From Clostridiales bacterium (GTDB lineage Bacteria > Bacillota > Clostridia > Oscillospirales > Oscillospiraceae), in contig DYBL01000038.1 of the NCBI GenBank assembly GCA_019418625.1, forward strand, positions 1 to 26,831: 26,831 bases of DNA, read 5' to 3'. The notes beneath the pieces are model-generated. The model was not told where the DNA came from. It did not search any database and saw nothing but the letters and a program-made list of their open reading frames with translations. How positions within the stretch are numbered: position 1 is the stretch's first letter; every line of letters starts with the position of its first letter. Made by a program: the position numbers and the translations under genes. Positions 15,436 through 22,432 of this stretch are shown here, piece after piece.

Positions 15436-16596
15436 TTACGCCTCCTCCGTCACGATCCGGACGGCGTCGCCGTCATGGAGGTAGGACTGGCCCACGGTGA
15501 CCAGCGTTTCGCCGCCGGAAAGGCCGTCGGTGATCTCCGTGACGCCGGAGCCGATGATGCCTGTCCTGACGGCCACCTGCTTTGCCGTGTCATTTTCCAC
15601 GATGTAGACATACTGGGCATCCCCGCTGGTGAGGATGGCCTCCGTGGGGATCACCACGGCATCCTCGCTGCCGCCGGTGCGGAAGGTCACATCGGCAAAC
15701 ATGCCGGACAGCAGCCCGGTGGCCTCCGAAGGCACATCCAGGGTGACGGCATAGAGCTTGGTCTGGGGGTTGGCGGTCTGATCCACGGAGCGGATCACAG
15801 CCGAAAAAGAAGCGCCGGCGGCGGAGACGTTCACATCCGCCTCATCGCCGATAGAGAGCTGGGGAACCAGCGCCTCGGAAACGGACACGGTGATCTTCAT
15901 CTGGGAGGCGTCGTCGATGACCGCCAGAGGCGCAGCGGTGGAGACGAAGCTGTTTTCCACAGCGCTCAGGCTGGCCAGCACGCCGCTGATGGGGGCGATG
16001 ACATTGCCGGCGCTGTCCACGTTTTCCAGCGCGGTGTCCAGCTGCTCCAGGCCGGAGCGGGCGTTTTCCATGCCGGATTCCAGCTGGGCCAGGGTGGAGT
16101 TGCGGGTGGCGATAGCAGACTGCAGCTGCAGCTGCGCCTGGTCGATCTCCGCTTGGGAGGCGGCGCCGATCTCATACAGAGCCTTCAGATCCGCCAGATT
16201 TTTTTCGTACAGACCGATCTGTTCGGCGAAGACCTGGGACTGGTCAGCGTAGCTTTGCACGGCGGAGGAGTAGCTGATGCTGGCGGCATTGTAGGAGGCC
16301 AGAGTGCTCTCCATATCCAGGGTGCACAGGATGTCTCCGGCGGAGACCGTGTCGCCGGCGGAATAGTAGACGGCGGTGCACTTGACGGGCGTGGACATGG
16401 TGATGACAGACTGGTTTTCTGCCGCCAGCTGGCCGGAGACGGTATTCTCATTGAAAATGGGGCCCCGGGATACCGCTTCCACCTGCACGGCCACACCGGC
16501 GGGGGCAGCTTCCTCCTGCTCCTGTTCGCCGCAGCCGGCGGCGCTGAGCAGCAGCAGAGCGGAAAGTGTCAGGGCGGAAATATGTTTCAGCTTCAT
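15436..16596 (-). CDS. RND efflux periplasmic-adaptor (membrane fusion) lipoprotein
   Basis: A 386-residue membrane-fusion protein. A signal peptide ends at Cys22 (SAAGC, lipobox-like with Ala at -3). It is followed by the barrel/lipoyl half (VEAVSRGPIFNENTVSGQLAAENQ ... VSAGDILCTLD), an alpha-hairpin rich in Gln, Ser and Ala (about 95-190), the second lipoyl half (APISGVLASLSAVENSFVSTAAP), then beta-barrel and membrane-proximal domains ending in DGLSGGETLVTVGQSYLHDGDAVRIV. This is the HlyD_D23/MFP layout of adaptors that link an RND pump to a partner channel. The ATG is preceded by GGAGG at 7 bases. It lies 13 bases behind the TolC-like gene and 6 bases ahead of the pump gene. Confidence 0.93.
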   Translation of the reverse strand: MKLKHISALTLSALLLLSAAGCGEQEQEEAAPAGVAVQVEAVSRGPIFNENTVSGQLAAENQSVITMSTPVKCTAVYYSAGDTVSAGDILCTLDMESTLASYNAASISYSSAVQSYADQSQVFAEQIGLYEKNLADLKALYEIGAASQAEIDQAQLQLQSAIATRNSTLAQLESGMENARSGLEQLDTALENVDSAGNVIAPISGVLASLSAVENSFVSTAAPLAVIDDASQMKITVSVSEALVPQLSIGDEADVNVSAAGASFSAVIRSVDQTANPQTKLYAVTLDVPSEATGLLSGMFADVTFRTGGSEDAVVIPTEAILTSGDAQYVYIVENDTAKQVAVRTGIIGSGVTEITDGLSGGETLVTVGQSYLHDGDAVRIVTEEA

Positions 16597-16609
16597 GGAA
16601 TGGCCTCCG

Positions 16610-17869
16610 TTAGTTCAAAATACCGTATTCAACGGCCCAGAGATAGGAATTGTAGGCGGAAAACAGATTGTGCCGGGCGGTGGTCACGGCGTCCTCGGCG
16701 GCGCGCAGGTCGTCCTGTGCGGTCAGAAGGGTGTTTTTGGAGATGGTGCCCTGCTGGTATTTCAGCTCCGAGGCGGCATAGCTGGCTTGCTGATAGGAGA
16801 GGGCGGATTCCGATGCCTCCAGGACCTGCTGATAGTCGGCCACAGCGGCATAGGCCGTGCGGAAGCTCAGTTCAAAGCTCTCCACGCTGGATTGATAGGT
16901 GTACTGAGCGGCGGCGTAGGTGTGCTCGGCCGATTTCATTTCATAGTCGTTGGCGTGATACCGGTCCCGGGCGTCGTCATAGGCCTCCTTGGCGTCGTCC
17001 AGATCCCGCTGGGCGGCGTAAAGGGTATAGCTTTTTTCCTTGGCGGCGGCCAGACCGTCCTCCAAAGACAGCCTTTCCACCTGGGACGGGCTCACCCGGG
17101 GCACCTCCTCCAGCGCCAGGGTTCCGGTCTGGGGAAGACCCAGCATCACCTCCAGCTGGCGGGTGTAGTTGCCAAGGTTCATCTCCAGGGTGGCAAGGCC
17201 GCTTTGCAGCTGGGTACGGCCGTCCTTGACCTGCTGGAGCGTCAGGGCGGAGATCTGCCCCAGCTGGTAGCGAAGCTCCATTTCCTCCACGCTGCGGTCC
17301 ATAGCATCCAACTGCCGCTGAAGCCCCTGGCGGGTATTCTGCATTTCCAAAATGGCAATGTACAGGGTCTCGGCGCCCAGGACGGTTTGGTTTTTGGCGT
17401 CCTCCAACTGGCGTTTTGCAGCCTCCGCGTCTTTTTGCAGCTTTCCATCCTTGAGATCGTCAAAGGTCTGCTCCATGGAGGCGTACTGGTCGGTCAGCTT
17501 ATCATATGTATAAGAGCTTTTCTGACCGGCCAGAATGAGTCTTTGCTGAATGGCGGCAATGCCGTTGAGCCCATCCCGCAGGTCGTCGTACATCTCATCG
17601 AAGTCCGTAGCGTCGATGGAGGCGATGGTCTCGTCCAGCATTTTGACGGTGGTGGCGTTTTCACGCACCCGCTGCTCCAGGTTTTCAAAGGAGACGGTGC
17701 CCTCCGCGTCCTGGTGATAGAGGTCTTTGTGAGCGGTCAGTTCACCGCTGCCTCCGGCGGCCGCGGCAGCCTCCTCGGTCAGATCGCTTGCGGCCTGCGC
17801 GGCAGGCAGACTGCCGGACAGCAGTGCCAGAACCAGCGTCAGTGACAGCAGGGTTCGTTTTGCGTGCAT
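16610..17869 (-). CDS. TolC family protein (outer-membrane-efflux-protein fold)
   Basis: A 419-residue protein with a signal peptide (MHAKRTLLSLTLVLALLSGS, cleavage probably after AAQA near residue 26) and long Gln/Ala/Asp-rich helices predicted to form coiled coils in two repeats. Each repeat has the TolC-type pattern, such as RYQLGQISALTLQQVKDGRTQL and LKYQQGTISKNTLLTAQDDLRAAEDA. The [RK]YxxGxIS...L..... motif is the OEP family hallmark, so the fold assignment is good. In Gram-negative cells such proteins form the outer-membrane exit duct; in a single-membrane Firmicute the location is unclear. It is first in the operon with the adaptor and pump. The ATG has GGAGGG 6 bases upstream. Confidence 0.88.
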   Translation of the reverse strand: MHAKRTLLSLTLVLALLSGSLPAAQAASDLTEEAAAAAGGSGELTAHKDLYHQDAEGTVSFENLEQRVRENATTVKMLDETIASIDATDFDEMYDDLRDGLNGIAAIQQRLILAGQKSSYTYDKLTDQYASMEQTFDDLKDGKLQKDAEAAKRQLEDAKNQTVLGAETLYIAILEMQNTRQGLQRQLDAMDRSVEEMELRYQLGQISALTLQQVKDGRTQLQSGLATLEMNLGNYTRQLEVMLGLPQTGTLALEEVPRVSPSQVERLSLEDGLAAAKEKSYTLYAAQRDLDDAKEAYDDARDRYHANDYEMKSAEHTYAAAQYTYQSSVESFELSFRTAYAAVADYQQVLEASESALSYQQASYAASELKYQQGTISKNTLLTAQDDLRAAEDAVTTARHNLFSAYNSYLWAVEYGILN

Positions 17870-17935
17870 AGGATCCCTCCGTGTGTTCCGGGCAGGGCGT
17901 CCGCTTGCCTCACAGGCGTGGACGGGAGCCCTTAT

Positions 17936-17947
17936 TTTAAATTTAAA
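17936..17947. promoter_or_regulatory. Possible operator: perfect 12-bp palindrome
   Basis: TTTAAATTTAAA is a perfect palindrome lying 15 bases downstream of the efflux promoter -10, close to the expected transcription start. An AT-only palindrome in a GC-rich genome at this place is what a repressor site would look like. No regulator gene is adjacent, so this is inference only. Confidence 0.4.
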
Positions 17948-17962
17948 CTATTTTGACAACCC

Positions 17963-17971
17963 ATTATAGCA
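17963..17971 (-). promoter_or_regulatory. Extended -10 promoter for the efflux operon
   Basis: On the minus strand: TGCTATAAT, a perfect TATAAT (17963-17968) with the TGn extension (17969-17971). There is no convincing -35 at 17 bases, as is common for extended -10 promoters. The leader to the TolC-like ATG is about 90 bases. Confidence 0.6.
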
Positions 17972-18024
17972 AATCCACCGGCGCTGCGCTATAAAAAGAA
18001 AATAAAAAAATCAGGCAAAACCAC

Positions 18025-18054
18025 AAAAAAACCGGCCGCCTTTTGGCGGCCGGT
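18025..18054 (-). terminator. Intrinsic terminator after the rhomboid-like gene
   Basis: A perfect 10-bp GC stem (18031-18040 with 18045-18054), loop TTTT, is followed on the minus strand by a run of seven Ts. It lies just beyond the stop at 18058. Confidence 0.9.
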
Positions 18055-18057
18055 CGT

Positions 18058-18933
18058 TCACTCCGTAAAATGGACGTGATTGTAAATGTGGTCCTGACAG
18101 AAGCAGTGGTATCCCGCGCACTTGGAGCAGTAGCGGAACTCCAGATCCGGAAAGTCCGTGTCCGTCCGCCCGCAGACGCAGCACTTGTGCCGGTAGCCCT
18201 GCTGGGCGGCCTTTTTCTGCTGCTGCTTGACGGCGGATTTGAACTGGATGGTCTGGTGGGAGTTGCGGTGCCGGCTCATTTGGCGCCGGCGGCCAAAAGC
18301 CTCGGTCATATCGCTCCAGAAGAACAACAGGAAGTTCAAAAGGGCGATGAGTGGCAGCAGGGCGCTGACAAAGTCCCTGCGCAGCAAAGCGGCAATGATG
18401 TCCACGGCGAAGAGGGCCACGTCCGCCAGGGCCAGCCACTTGACCTTGATGGGAACAACGAAGAACAGCAGCACATGAGCGTCCGGATAGAGGGCGGCAA
18501 AGGCCAGAAACATGGACATACCGACGTAATAGGTGCTGTAAATGGTGGAGTTGTGAGAACCAAAGGCATAGTAGCTGATGATGCCGGTAAGGATGGTCAG
18601 CACCACGCCGGAGAAGTAGTAGAGGTTGAACTTGGGCGTGCCCCACTCCCGTTCCAGGAGACTTCCGATGAAATAGGTAAAGTACAGCGAGAGAATGAGG
18701 TTGAGCGGGTAGAAAGTATCGGGCACGAAGACGAAGCTCACCAGCCGCCACACCTGCAGGTGCAGCACCTCGCCCCAGTTGAAGCCCAGAAGGTACAGGA
18801 GAGAAAAGTTGGTCATCCGCAGCAGCAAATAGACGGCGGCGGTGCCTGCCACGATATAGCGCATCAGGTTGGGGACGCCGAAATTGGGATGGCTGAACGC
18901 AAAGCGATCCACGGCGTCATTGAGTTTTTTCAA
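18058..18933 (-). CDS. Rhomboid-like membrane protein with C-terminal zinc ribbon (probable pseudoprotease)
   Basis: A 291-residue protein with about six membrane helices and rhomboid features: VWRLVSFVFVP (L1-loop WR-type motif), LYFTYFIGSLLEREWG before helix 2-3, and YYVGMSMFLAFAALYPDAHVLLFFVVPIKVKWLAL, which aligns with helix 4 to 5. In active rhomboids that place reads GxSG; here it is GMSM, keeping Gly and Ser. The helix that should carry the catalytic His (about residues 200-215) has none. The basic tail ends in a zinc ribbon with CCVCGRTD ... YCSKCAGYHCFCQDH. Proteolysis is therefore doubtful. The start is a TTG at 18933 with GGAGGG 6 bases ahead; an in-frame TTG at 18954 would place that site inside the gene. 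Confidence 0.8.
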   Translation of the reverse strand: MKKLNDAVDRFAFSHPNFGVPNLMRYIVAGTAAVYLLLRMTNFSLLYLLGFNWGEVLHLQVWRLVSFVFVPDTFYPLNLILSLYFTYFIGSLLEREWGTPKFNLYYFSGVVLTILTGIISYYAFGSHNSTIYSTYYVGMSMFLAFAALYPDAHVLLFFVVPIKVKWLALADVALFAVDIIAALLRRDFVSALLPLIALLNFLLFFWSDMTEAFGRRRQMSRHRNSHQTIQFKSAVKQQQKKAAQQGYRHKCCVCGRTDTDFPDLEFRYCSKCAGYHCFCQDHIYNHVHFTE

Positions 18934-18965
18934 AGTAAACCCTCCAAGTTTCAATAGATACTGGC

Positions 18966-18971
18966 ATTATA
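18966..18971 (-). promoter_or_regulatory. -10 element of the rhomboid-like gene promoter
   Basis: A perfect TATAAT on the minus strand lies 33 bases before the TTG start. The -35 region (ATGACT at 17 bases or TGACTT at 16) is weak. Confidence 0.5.
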
Positions 18972-19052
18972 CCCGCTGCGGAGAAAAAAGTCATGTATAA
19001 TTTTTGAACGATGGAAATTTGAGACAATTTTCCGCAAAAGCGGACAAAAGAC

Positions 19053-19080
19053 TTGACAAAGTAAAAAAACATGATAACAT
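19053..19080 (+). promoter_or_regulatory. Promoter for the S-box/metK transcript
   Basis: A perfect -35 TTGACA (19053-19058), a 16-base A-rich spacer and TAACAT (19075-19080) as the best -10. Transcription would start near 19087, about 14 bases before the riboswitch P1 stem. Confidence 0.65.
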
Positions 19081-19100
19081 GAATACGAAAATTTGATATC

Positions 19101-19191
19101 CCTTATCAAGAGTGGCGGAGGGAACGGCCCGATGAAACCACGGCAACCTGCATTGTAAGGTGCCAAATCCGACGGATACCGAAAGATGAGG
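19101..19191 (+). promoter_or_regulatory. SAM-I (S-box) riboswitch aptamer
   Basis: All S-box landmarks are present in order: P1 5' strand CCTTATC (19101-19107), CAAGAGTGGCGGAGGGA, the GGCCCGATGAAACC block, CGGCAACC, AAGGTGCCAA, and GAAAGATGAGG, whose last 7 bases close P1 (19185-19191, including one G-T pair). The S-box senses S-adenosylmethionine and here precedes the SAM synthetase gene, so it would form an end-product feedback loop. The terminator of the expression platform follows at 19211. A GAAAG segment (19181-19185) can pair with CTTTC (19206-19210) as part of an alternative fold. Confidence 0.95.
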
Positions 19192-19210
19192 AGCGAGCAA
19201 AAGAACTTTC

Positions 19211-19244
19211 ATGCGCGTTTCGTCGTCGAAACGCGCATTTTTTT
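19211..19244 (+). terminator. Riboswitch-controlled terminator
   Basis: A perfect 12-bp stem (19211-19222 with 19227-19238), loop TCGT, is followed by seven Ts (19238-19244). It lies between the S-box aptamer and the metK ribosome site, so it is the off-state terminator when SAM is bound. Confidence 0.92.
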
Positions 19245-19278
19245 CGCCTCTTGAAAGGGAAGAAAGGAAGCAAAGACT

Positions 19279-20469
19279 ATGGCAAGACACTATCTGTTTA
19301 CATCCGAGTCCGTGACGGAAGGACATCCCGACAAGATCTGCGACCAGATCTCCGACGCCGTGCTGGACGCCATCCTGGCCCAGGACCCCCAGGGCCGCGT
19401 AGCCTGCGAGACCACGGCTTGCACGGGCCTCATCCATGTGATGGGCGAGATCACCACCACCTGTTATGTGGACATCGCCAAGATCGCCCGGGAAGTGGTG
19501 CGGGACATCGGCTATGACCGCGGCAAGTACGGCTTCGACTGTGATACCTGCGGCGTCATCACCTCCATCGACGAGCAGTCTGCGGACATCGCTCTGGGTG
19601 TGGACAAGTCTCTGGAGAGCAAGGAGAGCGCCGATGCGGAGCTGGGCCACGGTGCCGGCGACCAGGGCATGATGTTCGGCTACGCCTGCGACGAGACGCC
19701 GGAACTGATGCCCCTGCCCCTGTCTCTTGCCCAGAAGCTGTGCAAGCGCATGGCTGAGGTGCGCAAGAGCGGCCTTTTGAACTACATGCGGCCCGACGGC
19801 AAGAGCCAGGTCACCGTGGAGTACGATGAGAACAACCGCCCCGTCCGGGTGGATACGGTGGTCATCTCCACCCAGCACAACCCCGATGTGACGCTGGAGC
19901 AGATCCGTCAGGATATGATCGACCAGGTGGCCAAGGTGGTCATCCCCGCAAGCCTCCTGGACGAGAACACCAAGTATTACATCAACCCCACCGGCCGCTT
20001 CGTCAAGGGCGGTCCCGCAGCGGACGCCGGCCTCACCGGCCGCAAGATCATCGTGGATACTTACGGCGGCAGCGCCCCCCACGGCGGCGGCTGCTTCTCC
20101 GGCAAGGACCCCACCAAGGTGGACCGCTCCGCGGCCTACGCTGCCCGGTATGTGGCCAAGAACATCGTGGCGGCCGGACTTGCCCGCCGCTGCCAGGTGG
20201 AGCTGGCCTATGCCATCGGCGTGGCCCATCCTGTGAGCATCCTGGTGGATACCTTCGGCACCGGCACTGTGGGCGACGACAAGCTGGAAGCGGCCGTGCG
20301 CAAGGTGTTTGACCTGCGTCCCACCGCCATCATCCGGGATCTGGACCTGCGCAAGCCCATCTACCGTCCCCTGGCGGCCTATGGCCACATGGGCCGGGAG
20401 GACCTGGGCGTCAAGTGGGAAAAGACCGACCGTGTGGAGCAGCTGAAGGCTGCCGTGGCGGAAGGCTGA
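19279..20469 (+). CDS. metK: S-adenosylmethionine synthetase
   Basis: A 396-residue methionine adenosyltransferase, full length. Motifs: the N-terminal FTSESVTEGHPDKICDQISD with the ATP-site His, the hexapeptide region GAGDQGMMFGYA, and the P-loop-like GGGCFSGKDPTKVDRSAAYA. It makes SAM from methionine and ATP. The ATG follows an AAAGGAAG site. The gene is monocistronic: S-box riboswitch upstream, strong terminator downstream. The frame on the opposite strand is also open over much of this gene, but only as a result of GC-rich codon use. Confidence 0.98.
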   Translation: MARHYLFTSESVTEGHPDKICDQISDAVLDAILAQDPQGRVACETTACTGLIHVMGEITTTCYVDIAKIAREVVRDIGYDRGKYGFDCDTCGVITSIDEQSADIALGVDKSLESKESADAELGHGAGDQGMMFGYACDETPELMPLPLSLAQKLCKRMAEVRKSGLLNYMRPDGKSQVTVEYDENNRPVRVDTVVISTQHNPDVTLEQIRQDMIDQVAKVVIPASLLDENTKYYINPTGRFVKGGPAADAGLTGRKIIVDTYGGSAPHGGGCFSGKDPTKVDRSAAYAARYVAKNIVAAGLARRCQVELAYAIGVAHPVSILVDTFGTGTVGDDKLEAAVRKVFDLRPTAIIRDLDLRKPIYRPLAAYGHMGREDLGVKWEKTDRVEQLKAAVAEG

Positions 20470-20474
20470 CATGC

Positions 20475-20508
20475 AAAAAAAGAAGCAGCATTTGCTGCTT
20501 CTTTTTTT
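20475..20508. terminator. Intrinsic terminator after metK
   Basis: A7 followed by GAAGCAGCA (left arm 20475-20490) pairs with TGCTGCTTC and T7 (right arm 20493-20508). It begins 5 bases after the metK stop. Confidence 0.93.
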
Positions 20509-20567
20509 CACCATATTTCGCATGGAACGCGGCGCGCCGGGCACCCTATGCCGGGAGGTGAGCAGGC

Positions 20568-20756
20568 ATGTACGGATGGAACGAGCTTCCCGGTGCGCTG
20601 GTGCGTCTGCTGGAGACAGACCTGTCCGCCGGTGAGTTTTTCGAGCACCTGAGCGACGAACAGCGCGGGGCGCTGCTGTGCGGCGGCGGGACAGGCACGG
20701 ATTACAGCGCGCTTTTGGAGCGGGCAGGGCGCGGATGTGACGCGGCGGAGTTTTAG
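20568..20756 (+). CDS. Small protein of unknown function
   Basis: A 62-residue reading frame, MYGWNELPGALVRLLETDLS then GEFFEHLSDEQRGALLCGGG, ending GRGCDAAEF. It is mostly helical and acidic, with two cysteines (38 and 57) and a glycine-rich turn in the middle. I do not recognise a family. Support for it being real: GGGAGGTG lies 8 bases before the ATG, and a terminator follows right after the stop, so it fills its own small transcription unit. No promoter is obvious in the 60 bases after the metK terminator. Confidence 0.55.
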   Translation: MYGWNELPGALVRLLETDLSAGEFFEHLSDEQRGALLCGGGTGTDYSALLERAGRGCDAAEF

Positions 20757-20759
20757 GGG

Positions 20760-20780
20760 AGCGGCCTTCGGGCCGCTTTT
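20760..20780. terminator. Short intrinsic terminator
   Basis: Stem GCGGCC/GGCCGC (20761-20766 with 20771-20776), stable TTCG tetraloop, then TTTTCT. It lies between the small plus-strand gene and the convergent deaminase gene. Confidence 0.8.
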
Positions 20781-20781
20781 C

Positions 20782-21246
20782 TCACGGGCGGAAGTAGGCC
20801 CGCAGGACTTCCAGGCACCCCTGGCGCAGCACGCCTGCGGTCACCTCAGGCTGATGGTCGGAGTGGGAGAAGACCAGATGGGAACAGTCCGAGCCCTCTT
20901 CACCGAAAATGGAGCACAGATCCCGGTTGCTGGCGCCGTATACCAGCCGGCCCAGACGAGTCCACACCATAGCGCCGCTGCACATGAAGCAGGGCTCGCA
21001 GCTGGAGTAGAGGGTGTATTCCCGCAGATCCGTAATACCGGTCTCGGCGCAGAAGCGCCGCAGCAGGCCGGCCTCTGCGTGGAAGGTGGGGTCGCTGGCG
21101 CTGTGCACCTGGTTTTCGTTGCTGTAAACGATGGCACCGTCTTTGACCAGTATGGCGCCGAAGGGTTCGTTGCCGTGCTGTGCGGCGGCTTTGGACAGGC
21201 GCAAAGTCTCCTCCATGAAGAGAATATCCTGGGAAGATTGCGGCAT
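20782..21246 (-). CDS. Nucleoside/tRNA adenosine deaminase-like (CMP/dCMP deaminase fold)
   Basis: A 154-residue zinc deaminase. Zinc and catalytic residues are visible: His56-Ala-Glu58 (HAE, with Glu the proton shuttle) and Cys86 and Cys89 in SSCEPCFMCSG. The N-terminal QHGNEPFGAILVKDGAIVYS and the VYGASNRD loop are typical of the TadA/guanine-deaminase group. Substrate is uncertain: the size and the sequence after the zinc site fit generic nucleoside deaminases at least as well as tRNA-A34 deaminase TadA, so no symbol is given. ATG 21246 has AAGGAGG 7 bases upstream; the longer open frame reaches far into the divergent promoter region and is rejected. Confidence 0.85.
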   Translation of the reverse strand: MPQSSQDILFMEETLRLSKAAAQHGNEPFGAILVKDGAIVYSNENQVHSASDPTFHAEAGLLRRFCAETGITDLREYTLYSSCEPCFMCSGAMVWTRLGRLVYGASNRDLCSIFGEEGSDCSHLVFSHSDHQPEVTAGVLRQGCLEVLRAYFRP

Positions 21247-21280
21247 AAGATGCCCTCCTTTGTGGATTTGAACTGAAGAC

Positions 21281-21309
21281 AGCATACCATACGACACATG
21301 CAGGGACAA
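21281..21309 (-). promoter_or_regulatory. Promoter of the deaminase gene
   Basis: On the minus strand: -35 TTGTCC (21304-21309), a 17-base spacer, -10 TATGCT (21281-21286). It is 34 bases upstream of the ATG and about 20 bases from the divergent promoter -35. Confidence 0.6.
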
Positions 21310-21327
21310 GAGGGGAGAAAAGCCGCC

Positions 21328-21356
21328 TTGACCTGCGGAGCGGAATCGGGTACAAT
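21328..21356 (+). promoter_or_regulatory. Promoter of the glycosyltransferase operon
   Basis: -35 TTGACC (21328-21333), a 17-base spacer and -10 TACAAT (21351-21356). The TTG start lies 53 bases downstream. Confidence 0.75.
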
Positions 21357-21409
21357 AAAACATTGTCAAAGCTACGCGGAAAGGCCGCAATTGAGAGGAG
21401 TGAAGGCAC

Positions 21410-22420
21410 TTGCCCGGCATTTCGGTGATCGTTCCCCTGTACCAGGCGGAGCGTTTTGTGGAGCAGTGCGTGGAGAGCGTGCGGCAGCAGACGTTTGCGG
21501 ATTGGGAACTGCTGCTGATCGACGACGGCTCCACAGATGCGACCCCCGCCCTGTGTGATCGTCTGGCAGAGGACCCGCGCATCCGGGTGTTCCATAAGCC
21601 AAACGGCGGCGTCAGCAGCGCCCGGAACCTGGGACTGCAGGAGGCGGCAGGGAAGTACATCGCTTTTTTGGATGCGGACGACCGGTTCGCGCCGGAGGCG
21701 CTGGCAGTTATGTGGCAACTGCTGGATTCCACCGGAGCGGATACGGCGGGCTGTGCCCACTGGAACCTGACACCCGCCGGAGAGCGCACCCCGGAGCTGC
21801 TGCTGCCGCAGGGGATCTATGACCGGCAGGGGATCCGGGAGCGGATCGTATATCCGCTTTTGGGAGACCGGCTGACACAGCCGGTGTTCAACGGTTATAT
21901 CTGGCGCTATTTGTTCTCCGCGCAGATCATTCGTCAGGCAAAGATCACCTTTGAGGGCGCGTACCTGGAGGACGAGCTGTTTTTGATGGAGTATTTCTGC
22001 AATGCGGAGAAGCTGGCCGTCACGGAGCAGCCCCTATATGAATATCTGCTCAATCCCAATTCCGCCACCCATAAATACATGCGGGATCTGATGCAGGTGT
22101 TCGGCCGGTTCATGGAGCGCAAAGAGGCGCTCACAGCGCGCTACGGCCTGGAGGAAGCCCGGCCTCAGTGGCGGGAGATGTCCGATTGGGCGGGACTGCT
22201 GATCGCGGTGGGCAATGAATTTGCGGTGGGGAACCCCAGAAGCGTCCGTGAACGGCGCGCCGCAGTAGAAGCGCTGTGTGCCCGCCCTGAAATGGCCCGT
22301 GCCATCGAGACGGTGAAGCCCACCGGTTTGGGGCGCAATAAGCAGATGGTGGCGGACCTGATCCGGGGACGGCATTTTTTCCTGCTGACGCTGCTCTACC
22401 GGATCAAAAACAGACTGTGA
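21410..22420 (+). CDS. Family 2 glycosyltransferase
   Basis: A 336-residue GT-A fold enzyme starting MPGISVIVPLYQAERFVEQC. Visible marks: LLLIDDGSTDATP (UDP-sugar site, DDGS at 38-41), KPNGGVSSARNLGL, and the metal-binding DxD in FLDADDRF (residues 89-91). It transfers a sugar from a nucleotide donor in the cytoplasm, probably to a lipid-linked glycan. The acceptor is not predictable. It starts at TTG with GAGAGGAG 9 bases ahead. The second half (DRLTQPVFNGYIWRYLFSAQII ... FEGAYLEDELFL) is usual for capsule or teichoic-acid GT2 enzymes. It is directly followed, 12 bases on, by an O-antigen-ligase-like gene, so the pair is probably a small surface-glycan operon. Confidence 0.92.
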   Translation: MPGISVIVPLYQAERFVEQCVESVRQQTFADWELLLIDDGSTDATPALCDRLAEDPRIRVFHKPNGGVSSARNLGLQEAAGKYIAFLDADDRFAPEALAVMWQLLDSTGADTAGCAHWNLTPAGERTPELLLPQGIYDRQGIRERIVYPLLGDRLTQPVFNGYIWRYLFSAQIIRQAKITFEGAYLEDELFLMEYFCNAEKLAVTEQPLYEYLLNPNSATHKYMRDLMQVFGRFMERKEALTARYGLEEARPQWREMSDWAGLLIAVGNEFAVGNPRSVRERRAAVEALCARPEMARAIETVKPTGLGRNKQMVADLIRGRHFFLLTLLYRIKNRL

Positions 22421-22432
22421 AGGAGACCATGC

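Noticed and set aside
12148..17229. Very long open frame (1693 codons) on the plus strand across the efflux operon
   Set aside because: It is antisense to three clearly recognised proteins; its translation is rich in Gly, His and Gln with no domain, a usual shadow of GC-rich genes.
18991..20544. 517-codon open frame antisense to the S-box and metK
   Set aside because: It covers a proven riboswitch and metK on the other strand and reads as a low-complexity shadow.
20782..21789. 335-residue version of the deaminase
   Set aside because: It would read through the divergent promoters and into the glycosyltransferase gene; the ATG at 21246 has a perfect ribosome site and gives the normal deaminase length.
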